Shown here: positions 1 through 5,649 of the stretch, piece after piece
Layout: each line of letters starts with the position of its first letter
How positions within the stretch are numbered: the stretch's first letter is position 1
Source: DASWRT01 sp036403035
GTDB lineage: Bacteria; Pseudomonadota; Alphaproteobacteria; ATCC43930; CGMCC-115725
DNA length: 5,773 bases
Direction: 5' to 3'
Assembly: GCA_036403035.1 (NCBI GenBank)
Contig: DASWRT010000534.1
Coordinates: forward strand, 1 to 5,773
The notes under the pieces: generated by a model
What the model was told of the DNA's origin: nothing
What the model saw: only the letters and a program-made list of their open reading frames with translations
Database searches by the model: none
Program-made: the position numbers and the translations under genes

Positions 1-841
1 TCCGGGTCGGCGGCGGAAAGGCGCGGTCGAGGTCGGCAAGGTCTTCGTCGGTCAGCGCGAGATCGAGCGCGGCGCGATTCTCGCGGACATGCGCCGCCGT
101 GCCGGCCTTCGGGATGGCGATGATCCCGTCCTGCCGCAGCAACCAGGCAAGTGCGACCTGGGCGGGCGTCACGCTGCCGCCGTGCCGTGCCGCCACGTCG
201 CGCAACGCCGGGCGGTTGAGCATCCGGCCCTGCTCGATCGGCGAGTAGGCCATGACCGGCACGTGGCGTTTGCGGCACCACGGCAGCAGATCCCATTCGA
301 TGCCGCGGCGCGTCAGGTTGTAGAGCACCTGATCGGTTGCAGCCGCCGCGCCGCCCGGCAGGCCGGCGACCTCGTCCATGTCCGACGTGTCGAAGTTGCT
401 GACGCCCCAGTGCCGGATCTTGCCGGCGCGGACGAGGGCCTCGAACGCGCCGACGGTCTCCTCCAGCGGCGCCGGGCCGGACCAGTGCAGCAGGTAGAGA
501 TCGATCCGGTCCGTCGCGAGTCGGCGGAGGCTGCGCTCGCACGCGGCGACAGTCCCGCGCCGCGTCGCGTTGTGCGGCAACACCTTGGTGACGAGGAACA
601 CCTCGTCGCGGCGGCCGGCGATCGCTTCCGCCGTCACCTCCTCGGCGCCGCCGTCGGCGTACATCTCCGCCGTGTCGATCAGCATCATGCCGAGGTCGAG
701 GCCGAGGCGCAGCGCCGCCGCCTCGTCCTTGCGCCGCTGCACATCCTCGCCCATGCCCCAGGTGCCCTGGCCGAGCACCGGAACCGCTTCTCCGGACGGC
801 AGCTTGATCGTGGGTACAGCGGCGGCGGCGGATGAGGTCAT
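1..841 (-). CDS. aldo/keto reductase, YeaE-like (3' end outside window)
   Basis: NAD(P)H-dependent oxidoreductase of the aldo/keto reductase (TIM-barrel) family, expected to reduce aldehydes such as methylglyoxal in the cytoplasm. I translated 280 codons without a stop; the frame leaves the window at base 1, probably within a few codons of the end since E. coli YeaE is about 284 aa. The catalytic tetrad is visible: D56 and Y61 in IDTAEMYADGG, K86 in LVTKV, H119 in YLLHWSG. Other family marks are GQGTWGMGED (24-33), the GVSNFD segment, QVLYNLTRRGIEWDLLPW and IAIPKAGT near the C-terminus. From memory these resemble YeaE closely. The ATG at 841 is preceded by AGGAG (850-854) with 8-nt spacing. 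It follows the zinc alcohol dehydrogenase gene on the same strand, separated by a terminator-like hairpin, so it may be only partly cotranscribed. The substrate is inferred from family. Confidence 0.93.
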   Translation of the reverse strand, partial: MTSSAAAAVPTIKLPSGEAVPVLGQGTWGMGEDVQRRKDEAAALRLGLDLGMMLIDTAEMYADGGAEEVTAEAIAGRRDEVFLVTKVLPHNATRRGTVAACERSLRRLATDRIDLYLLHWSGPAPLEETVGAFEALVRAGKIRHWGVSNFDTSDMDEVAGLPGGAAAATDQVLYNLTRRGIEWDLLPWCRKRHVPVMAYSPIEQGRMLNRPALRDVAARHGGSVTPAQVALAWLLRQDGIIAIPKAGTAAHVRENRAALDLALTDEDLADLDRAFPPPTR

Positions 842-889
842 GGGGGAAGCTCCTGGATCGGATACGGCGCGGCGGGGCGCGGCATCCGA

Positions 890-932
890 GGAAATTAACC
901 CGGCGGGCAGGTCCGGCGCTAACGCCGCCGGG
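890..932 (-). terminator. terminator-like hairpin after the alcohol dehydrogenase gene
   Basis: On the minus strand, perfect 8-bp arms CCCGGCGG (932-925) and CCGCCGGG (906-899) are followed directly by the T-rich tail TTAATTTCC (898-890). A competing smaller hairpin, CGGCG-TTAG-CGCCG, lies within and just beside the left arm. It sits about 40 nt past the alcohol dehydrogenase stop and ahead of the aldo/keto reductase. The tail is not a pure T run, so termination may be partial. Confidence 0.45.
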
Positions 933-972
933 CCGCGTCGAACCTGCCTGTCGCGAACCGACTGCGCTCCTC

Positions 973-2136
973 CTACGGGTGCAGCACGATCTTCTCGCAA
1001 TTGTCCTGCTTGTCCCGGAAGATCCGGTAGCCGTGCGGCGCGTCGTCGAGCGGCATCTCGTGCGTGATGACGAAGGTCGGATCGATCTTGCCCTGCTCGA
1101 TCAGCTCCAGCAACGGGCGCAGATAGCGCTGCACGTGCGCCTGCCCGGCCTTCATCGTCAGCGACCGGTTCATGAAGGAGCCCATCGGGAACTTGTCGAC
1201 AAAGCCCGCATACACGCCAATCACCGACACCGTGCCGCCGTTGCGGCACGCCATGATCGCCTGACGCAGCGCGATCGGCCGGTCCGTCTCCAGCATCAGC
1301 GCCTGCTTCACCCGGTCATAGGCGTACTCGATCCCGTGCGCCTCCATGCCGACCGCGTCGATGCAGGCGTCAGGGCCGCGGCCGCCGGTCATTTCCATCA
1401 GCGCGTCGTAAACGCTGGTCTCCTCGTAGTTGATCACCTCGGCGCCGGCCTTCTCCTCCGCCATCCGCAGCCGGTAGGGGAACCGGTCGATCGCGATCAC
1501 CCGCTCCGCGCCGAGCAGGTAGGCGCTCTTGATCGCGAACTGACCGACCGGGCCGCAGCCCCAGACGGCGATCGTGTCGCCGCGCTGGATGTTGCACATC
1601 TCCGCGCCCATGTATCCGGTCGGGAAGATGTCCGAGAGAAAGAGGACTTGGTTATCGTTCAACCCGTTCGGGACCTTGATCGGGCCGACGTCGGCGAACG
1701 GCACGCGCGCATATTCCGCCTGGCCGCCGGCATAGCCGCCGGTCAGGTGCGAATAGCCGAAGATCCCCGCCGTCGAGTGCCCGAACATCTTCTCCGCCAT
1801 CCAGGCGTTCGGGTTCGAGTTCTCGCAGACCGAGTACAGCTCGTGCTCGCAGGAGAAGCAGTTTCCGCACGCGATCGGGAACGGCACGACGACGCGGTCG
1901 CCGACCTTCAGCTTCTTCACGTCCCGGCCGACCTCGACGACTTCGCCCATGAACTCGTGGCCGAGAATGTCGCCCGGCTCCATGGCGGGGATGAAGCCGT
2001 TATAGAGGTGCAGGTCGGAGCCGCAGATCGCCGTCGACGTGATCCGCACGATGGCGTCCTGGGAATTCAGGATCTTCGGGTCGGGGACGTTGTCCACCTG
2101 CACCACCCCGGGGGCATGCCAGCAGGTCGCTCTCAT
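973..2136 (-). CDS. zinc-dependent alcohol dehydrogenase, formaldehyde-dehydrogenase-like MDR
   Basis: Medium-chain dehydrogenase/reductase of 387 aa that should oxidise an alcohol or hydroxymethyl adduct, or reduce an aldehyde, with NAD. Catalytic zinc ligands are visible: C38 in AICGSDLH and H60-E61 in GHEFMGEVVEVG. Structural zinc ligands are C90, C93, C96 and C104 in CGNCFSCEHELYSVC. The Rossmann motif is GCGPVG (193-198), and D217 at the end of the second strand favours NAD over NADP. The long insert after the structural zinc site, the length and motifs such as LSDIFPTGY and the late FPMGSFMNRSLT resemble the formaldehyde-dehydrogenase-like subgroup rather than classical ADH. The ATG has GAAGGAG upstream with 7-nt spacing (2144-2150). 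It starts 110 nt after the SRPBCC gene, probably in one operon. The substrate cannot be read from sequence. Confidence 0.95.
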   Translation of the reverse strand: MRATCWHAPGVVQVDNVPDPKILNSQDAIVRITSTAICGSDLHLYNGFIPAMEPGDILGHEFMGEVVEVGRDVKKLKVGDRVVVPFPIACGNCFSCEHELYSVCENSNPNAWMAEKMFGHSTAGIFGYSHLTGGYAGGQAEYARVPFADVGPIKVPNGLNDNQVLFLSDIFPTGYMGAEMCNIQRGDTIAVWGCGPVGQFAIKSAYLLGAERVIAIDRFPYRLRMAEEKAGAEVINYEETSVYDALMEMTGGRGPDACIDAVGMEAHGIEYAYDRVKQALMLETDRPIALRQAIMACRNGGTVSVIGVYAGFVDKFPMGSFMNRSLTMKAGQAHVQRYLRPLLELIEQGKIDPTFVITHEMPLDDAPHGYRIFRDKQDNCEKIVLHP

Positions 2137-2173
2137 CTATTTGCTCCTTCCAGAAAGCGCGGTCTGAGCACGC

Positions 2174-2190
2174 ACGGGTCCGCGGCCCGT
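2174..2190. other. hairpin in the SRPBCC-dehydrogenase spacer
   Basis: The 110-nt spacer (2137-2246) between the two genes contains ACGGGTCCGCGGCCCGT, a compact stem-loop of about seven pairs including one G-T. A second possible pairing joins CGTCCGC (2188-2194) with GCGGACG (2219-2225). There is no T run, so I do not call it a terminator; it could affect mRNA stability or processing between the genes, or be chance in GC-rich DNA. Confidence 0.3.
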
Positions 2191-2246
2191 CCGCATCTGC
2201 GCCCGGGTTGGCCGTGGGGCGGACGCGAACGGCTCGGCAGGGCGGC

Positions 2247-3350
2247 TCAGGATCGGGCGGCGGCGGTGTTGCCGTCGGTGGGCGGTTGAGCGGCGCCCCA
2301 GCCCTTGGCAGTCGAGTCTGACAGGACGACCTCGCCGACTTCCATGACCTGCTTGAAGGCGCGCAGATCCTCCTGCACCTGCTGCGACGGCTCCTTGCCG
2401 AACAGCTTCGCGATCGTCGCGCCGACCACGCCGCCGGGCGGGTCGTAGCGCAGTTCGACATGCACGACCGTGCCGCGCCCGCCTGGCGCCCGCTCGAACT
2501 CGACCGACCCCTCGTTGTCGACGTCGGCACCCGGGAGTGAGCGCCATGCGAGCCGCCGGTTCGCCTGATCCTCGGTGATCTCGGCGTCCCATTCGACAGT
2601 CCGATTGAAAGGCGCCTTCGCCGTCCAGTGCGAGCGCCGGTCGTCGATCTTCCGCACGGACTCGAGATACCGCATCACGCGTGGCAGGTTTTCGAGGTTC
2701 CGCCAGAAGCGGTACAGCTCCTCCGCCGGCTTGCCGATCGTGATCGCCTTCCGCACGTGGATGGTGCGGCTCATCGACGGCGCGAGCGACGTCAGTCTCG
2801 CGAGCGCGCCGCCGCTGGCGGTGGAAGAGCCGGTTTGGCCGCCCTGACTGCCTTCGCTGAGCTGTTCCGCGCAGAACGCATCGAGGACCGTGATGCCGGC
2901 CACTGCCGCCGTCGCCGCCGTGACGCGGCCCCGCTGCGACCGGTCGGAGGTCAGCGCCGCGCCGAGCAGCGAGAGGTCCATCACGTCGCCGCCGACCCTG
3001 GACCAGACCCAGCCGGCCGGCTGTGGTCGCGTCAGGATACCGACGCCGCTGGCGATCTCGCGCAGGCCCATGGCCCGCAGGATGCCGCAGTTCCGGTCGT
3101 CGTCACGGACGCCGATCCATTGCGCGACGGTCCGCGGCGCGGCCACCTCCGCAAGGCCGAGGCCGATGCTGAACCATCCGAGGAACGTCGCGAGCCGCTC
3201 GGCATCCGGCTTCGCGGACCCGTTCCCATTGCCGTTGCCGCGCGCACGCCGGTGGTCGCGCCGGTGGTGCTGTGGCGAACGAGCGACGCTGTCCGCCACC
3301 GTGCGCCGAAGGCCCGTTCCCGCCTGTTGCAGTGCTTCCTGCATTGCCAT
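2247..3350 (-). CDS. SRPBCC (polyketide cyclase/dehydrase-like) protein with N-terminal hydrophobic domain
   Basis: A 367-aa two-part protein. After a basic, polar N-terminus and a Gly/Asn linker (about 38-45), residues 54-159 hold four hydrophobic stretches (about 54-71, 89-106, 114-133, 143-159) that could be membrane helices, though they include charged residues. A Ser/Gly/Thr-rich linker (about 165-182) leads to a SRPBCC domain (about 196-345), recognised by TIHVRKAITIGKPAEELYRFWRNLENLPR, the WDAEITED strand, and VEFERAPGG...VVHVELRYDPPGG. SRPBCC folds bind hydrophobic ligands or lipids; no ligand can be named here. Starts are possible at 3380 (GTG), 3356 and 3350. AAGGAG at 3360-3365 is 9 nt from 3350 but only 3 nt from 3356, so I chose 3350. 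It appears to be first in an operon with the zinc alcohol dehydrogenase, with promoter candidates upstream at 3532-3591. Confidence 0.9.
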   Translation of the reverse strand: MAMQEALQQAGTGLRRTVADSVARSPQHHRRDHRRARGNGNGNGSAKPDAERLATFLGWFSIGLGLAEVAAPRTVAQWIGVRDDDRNCGILRAMGLREIASGVGILTRPQPAGWVWSRVGGDVMDLSLLGAALTSDRSQRGRVTAATAAVAGITVLDAFCAEQLSEGSQGGQTGSSTASGGALARLTSLAPSMSRTIHVRKAITIGKPAEELYRFWRNLENLPRVMRYLESVRKIDDRRSHWTAKAPFNRTVEWDAEITEDQANRRLAWRSLPGADVDNEGSVEFERAPGGRGTVVHVELRYDPPGGVVGATIAKLFGKEPSQQVQEDLRAFKQVMEVGEVVLSDSTAKGWGAAQPPTDGNTAAARS

Positions 3351-3359
3351 GGTCATCTG

Positions 3360-3365
3360 CTCCTT
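3360..3365 (-). promoter_or_regulatory. Shine-Dalgarno deciding the SRPBCC start
   Basis: AAGGAG on the minus strand. It lies inside the reading frame that starts at the GTG at 3380, 3 nt from the ATG at 3356 and 9 nt from the ATG at 3350. Almost the same context, GGAAGGAGCA, precedes the next gene at 2136, which supports use of an internal ATG rather than the GTG. Confidence 0.7.
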
Positions 3366-3531
3366 CCGGCCCGGCCGCACGTGAAGGCATATCCGGCCGT
3401 CTCGCCCAGGGAGCGTTCAGCCCCGCGGGCGCGTCCCTCCGCCGCGAGCGGGGTGGCAGCGAGAGACGACGGTGGCCGGGATCGAAGAGTTTTCACGGCG
3501 TAGGTCGCGATGTTTCTGTTCTGGTTTCGCC

Positions 3532-3556
3532 AACATCACGATGGGGGAGCGGTTCC
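3532..3556 (-). promoter_or_regulatory. candidate EcfG (general stress sigma factor) promoter
   Basis: On the minus strand GGAAC (3556-3552) is followed, after 16 nt, by TGTT (3535-3532). Alphaproteobacterial EcfG promoters have GGAAC, a 16-17 nt spacer and CGTT; here the first element is exact and the second matches 3 of 4. It faces the SRPBCC-dehydrogenase genes about 180 nt upstream of the chosen start. A general-stress assignment fits such genes but is inference. Confidence 0.45.
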
Positions 3557-3562
3557 GGATCA

Positions 3563-3591
3563 ATTCGACAATATGAAGTCCTTTAAGTCAA
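3563..3591 (-). promoter_or_regulatory. candidate sigma70-type promoter
   Basis: On the minus strand TTGACT (3591-3586, five of six matches to TTGACA) is followed after exactly 17 nt by TCGAAT (3568-3563, four of six matches to TATAAT). It lies in the AT-rich island and points toward the SRPBCC gene, just upstream of the EcfG-like element, giving a possible tandem arrangement. Confidence 0.4.
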
Positions 3592-3600
3592 AAGTACTTC
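3575..3600. repeat. 26-bp imperfect dyad covering the -35 box, possible operator
   Basis: Ten-base arms flank a 6-base centre. On the minus strand the left arm is GAAGTACTTT (3600-3591) and the right arm TAAGG-like half AAAGGACTTC (3584-3575), pairing at 9 of 10 positions with one internal mismatch. The centre TGACTT and the end of the left arm form the TTGACT -35 candidate. Such symmetry over a -35 box is what a dimeric repressor site would look like; the regulator is unknown. Confidence 0.4.
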
Positions 3601-3720
3601 AGGGATTTTTCTTTGCCTATGTTGGATAATGGTTCGTAATTGGCGATATTTTTATTGTAGAATTCAACTTGCACAAGAATAACGCAGGTTGATCCGCCAT
3701 GGTGCGCGGCCGGTGATCCG

Positions 3721-3867
3721 CTACGGAGACAGCAGTGGGACGCTCGATCGGCGAATGTCGGCGCAGGCGCGCAGGGTGTGCGCGATTATATCCGCCTCGT
3801 CCTCGGCGCCCGTGATCGCGCCGCGCCGAGGATCGCACCAGTCCGCGTAGCGGAAACCGATCAGGGA
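3721..3867 (-). other. out-of-frame C-terminal coding remnant of the sulfotransferase
   Basis: Forty-eight codons plus a TAG, in the -1 frame relative to the sulfotransferase. They start at the T run that precedes its TGA and read SLIGFRYADWCDP and onward to SSVPLLSP. Third codon positions are mostly G or C, as in the neighbouring genes, while this stretch would be untranslated if the TGA at 3861-3863 were the true end. An IGFRYADW-like ending is typical of how bacterial sulfotransferases finish. With one base added in the run the protein would be about 391 aa instead of 344. A sequencing error, a mutation or ribosomal slippage could each explain it. Confidence 0.55.
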
Positions 3868-4895
3868 AAAAGCCGGCCGACCGCGGTCTGCTTGGTGATG
3901 TCGAGGATCTGCCGCTGATCGTCCAGCGACAGCTCGGTCCGCCACTTGTTCATCGCGGCGATCGAGTTCTTCGTCACTTGGAAATACCGGTCGGGGCCGC
4001 TGTACGTCGTGCTCGTCTCCATGAAGGAGGCCGTCTGCGGATCCCAGGAGAGCCCGGCGAAGGCGAACAGTTCCTGCGCGGTCCTGACCGGTTCGGCGCC
4101 GAGATCCTCGTAGCGGACGATCTTCACGCCGGGGACGCCGGCGAGGTCGTCGAGCGCTTTCTGGTTGAGGACGGCCCAGTGCCACGCATATTGCTCGACC
4201 GGCGACAACGCGTCGAACCGCTCGCGCGTGAGGCCGCGGCGCACCGCCTGCTCGGTCGCGAGGATCTCGTCGAGCGGCACGCGCTTCTCGAACTTGCCGA
4301 GCTTGACGCCGCGCACCATCGAGGCGACCTGGCCGCAGGGGTGGCGGACGATGAAGACGATGCGGCAGCCCGGCAGCGCTTCGACGAACAGCCGGGCGCG
4401 GCCGCGGGAGCTGACCGACTTGACGACGATCAGCGGCGCCGGACCGCCCCCGCTCCGGTCGAGCAGGTCGGGAATGGCGACGCCCTTGGCCCATCCGGCG
4501 AGGCCGGGCGCCTGCTCGGCAAGGCGCAGCCCGAACACGATGCCGGCGCGGACCTGCTGCGCCAGCGGACCGTGATAACGCTTCGCGAAGACCGGCAGCG
4601 ATCCCGCCGACTTCAGCGTCCTGATGTCGAGCAGCCTGTCGAGATAGGCGCGCGCCGTGTCGCGGTAGCGCGCGACCTCCTCGGGCCGGCACAGCACCGG
4701 CAGTCGCTCCTCGCGCAGCACGGTGTCCGGCTCGTGCCGGTACAGCACGTCGGGATGACTGTCGAAGATCTTGGCGAGCCATGTCGTGCCCGAGCGCGGC
4801 GCGCCGAGGACGAAGAGCACGTTCCTGCCGGCGAGAGGCGCGGCGGCCCCGGCGTCGTCGTGGCCATATCCGAGAGCGGCTGCCGTCATTGCCAT
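3861..4895 (-). CDS. sulfotransferase (PAPS-dependent family)
   Basis: Predicted to transfer a sulfuryl group from PAPS to an unknown hydroxyl or amine acceptor; 344 aa as read. The 5'-phosphosulfate-binding loop is GAPRSGTTWL (31-40), following the hydrophobic strand NVLFVL, with the usual FDSHPDVLYRHEPD after it. The 3'-phosphate-binding segment is VRHPCGQVASM (182-192), with R183 and S191 as likely ligands. Further family features are the YAWHWAVLNQKAL helix, VKIVRYEDL, and the C-terminal TSTTYSG...KNSIAAMNKWRTELS region. I chose the ATG at 4895 because AGGAG (4902-4906) lies 6 nt upstream; an upstream start at 4940 would add 15 residues with no better signal. The 3' end is suspect: the TGA follows a T5 run and coding-like sequence continues in the -1 frame. 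No other sulfur gene is nearby, so the acceptor is unknown. Confidence 0.87.
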   Translation of the reverse strand: MAMTAAALGYGHDDAGAAAPLAGRNVLFVLGAPRSGTTWLAKIFDSHPDVLYRHEPDTVLREERLPVLCRPEEVARYRDTARAYLDRLLDIRTLKSAGSLPVFAKRYHGPLAQQVRAGIVFGLRLAEQAPGLAGWAKGVAIPDLLDRSGGGPAPLIVVKSVSSRGRARLFVEALPGCRIVFIVRHPCGQVASMVRGVKLGKFEKRVPLDEILATEQAVRRGLTRERFDALSPVEQYAWHWAVLNQKALDDLAGVPGVKIVRYEDLGAEPVRTAQELFAFAGLSWDPQTASFMETSTTYSGPDRYFQVTKNSIAAMNKWRTELSLDDQRQILDITKQTAVGRLFP

Positions 4896-4901
4896 AAGGT
4901 G

Positions 4902-4906
4902 CTCCT
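4902..4906 (-). promoter_or_regulatory. Shine-Dalgarno deciding the sulfotransferase start
   Basis: AGGAG on the minus strand, within GAAGAGGAGC, sits 6 nt before the ATG at 4895. It favours this start over the in-frame ATG at 4940, which would place the site inside the coding sequence. Confidence 0.75.
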
Positions 4907-5004
4907 CTTCACGATGCGTGCGGCCGGCGACGCGCCGCATCGCGCGCTCCGATCCATGTCGTCAACATCGCCGCGACCGATTGCCCGACGGTTAACGGCT
5001 GGCG

Positions 5005-5103
5005 GCAATATCGGCAGACAGCAGGAGAACGCTAGCGAAATCGCGCGCGTAGCGCACGTTACGGATATATGACGCGTGCGCCGTGCCGCGATGCCGATAT
5101 TGC
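5005..5103. repeat. long-spaced inverted repeat with internal hairpin
   Basis: GCAATATCGGC (5005-5015) recurs as its exact reverse complement GCCGATATTGC (5093-5103), 11 of 11, with 77 nt between. Inside, GCGCACG (5052-5058) pairs with CGTGCGC (5075-5081). The structure could be a folded leader RNA, a pair of protein sites or a remnant of a small mobile repeat. It contains no recognisable RNA family. Confidence 0.45.
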
Positions 5104-5267
5104 GGATTGCGATCGAGCCTGGAACGGAATGTCTGGCATCGCACCGGCGCGGGGGAGCCCGCGTCGAGCGTTTCCGAACCCAAGAGCAATCCGCACTAAG
5201 GCCTGTAGACATTTGTGTTCGAGGAGAGAATTCCCCTGCGGTCGGCAATTTGATTCAAGGCTGGAAA

Positions 5268-5274
5268 AAGGAGG
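5268..5274 (+). promoter_or_regulatory. Shine-Dalgarno for a TTG start of the transposase
   Basis: AAGGAGG, near-perfect, ends 6 nt before TTG at 5281. The next in-frame ATG at 5290 would have a 15-nt spacing, so the unusual TTG start is preferred. Confidence 0.75.
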
Positions 5275-5280
5275 TCAGCG

Positions 5281-5649
5281 TTGGATCGCATGGTTTTGAC
5301 TGATGAGCAGTGGGGGCGGGTTGGTCCGCTGCTCCCTGGGAAAAAGGGAGACCGGGGGCGGTCGGGAAAGGACAACCGCCTCTTTCTTGAAGCCGTGCTG
5401 TGGATCGTGCGCACCGGATCGCCCTGGCGGGATCTGCCGGAGAACTTCGGCAATTGGTTCTCGGTATGGAAGCGTTTCCGGCGATGGGCGCTGAAGGGCG
5501 TGTTCGAGCGCATCTTTGCCACACTCTCGGCCGATCCCGATTTCGAATATGTCCTCATCGACGGCACGATCATCCGGGTCCACCAACATGGCGCTGGCGC
5601 AAAAGGGGGACTCAAAATCAGGCCATCCGCCGCTCGCGCGGCGGGCTGA
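5281..5649 (+). CDS. IS5-family transposase OrfA (DUF4096-type)
   Basis: First reading frame of a two-frame transposase, 122 aa as read without frameshift. Residues 6-80 match the IS5 OrfA domain: LTDEQWGRVGPLLPG at the N-terminus, LFLEAVLWIVRTGSPWRDLP (34-53), then FGNWFSVWKRFRRWALKGVFERIF. The end carries the start of the DDE catalytic core, with D94 in VLIDGTIIRVHQHGAGAKGG. After the A4G5 run at 5601-5609 the zero frame loses similarity (LKIRPSAARAAG), showing that the functional product comes from a -1 shift into orfB. The TTG start is set by the ribosome site at 5268-5274. OrfA alone may act as a regulator in this group. Confidence 0.9.
   Translation: MDRMVLTDEQWGRVGPLLPGKKGDRGRSGKDNRLFLEAVLWIVRTGSPWRDLPENFGNWFSVWKRFRRWALKGVFERIFATLSADPDFEYVLIDGTIIRVHQHGAGAKGGLKIRPSAARAAG

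Larger units (their letters stand above)
3351..3720. other. intergenic control region with AT-rich island
   Basis: No convincing gene. The part nearest the SRPBCC gene (3381-3530) is GC-rich and would be its long 5' leader. From about 3560 to 3690 composition changes to roughly one third G+C by eye, in strong contrast to everything else in the window. This island carries the promoter and dyad candidates listed separately. If the sulfotransferase frame is restored, its extended stop is at 3721, so the region begins just after that gene. Confidence 0.6.
4896..5199. other. gene-free region between the sulfotransferase and the insertion sequence
   Basis: I find no convincing gene; the open frames here lack ribosome sites and family features. 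It should contain the sulfotransferase promoter. A TTGACG (4965-4960, minus strand) could be a -35 box, but no good -10 follows. The notable content is the inverted repeat at 5005-5103. Confidence 0.5.

Noticed and set aside
89..2289. Long plus-strand open frames opposite the reductase and dehydrogenase genes (89-835, 570-1067, 832-2289)
   Set aside because: They are antisense to genes with clear catalytic motifs, have Arg/Ala/His-rich compositions with no family signature, and arise from the high GC content.
2628..3503. Plus-strand open frames opposite the SRPBCC gene
   Set aside because: No ribosome site or recognisable domain; composition is that of antisense GC-rich frames.
3575..3614. 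Plus-strand terminator: the dyad followed by ATTTTTCTTT
   Set aside because: The stem is AT-rich and there is no plus-strand gene upstream to terminate; an operator reading fits better.
3617..3838. 73-codon minus-strand frame across the AT-rich island
   Set aside because: It overlaps the better-supported sulfotransferase extension in a different frame and continues into AT-rich non-coding sequence.
3978..5072. 364-codon plus-strand frame opposite the sulfotransferase
   Set aside because: It is antisense to a protein with both PAPS-binding motifs and shows no domain of its own.
4886..5248. 120-codon minus-strand frame running from the sulfotransferase start into the IS end
   Set aside because: It crosses the putative IS boundary and overlaps the sulfotransferase start, with no family signature.
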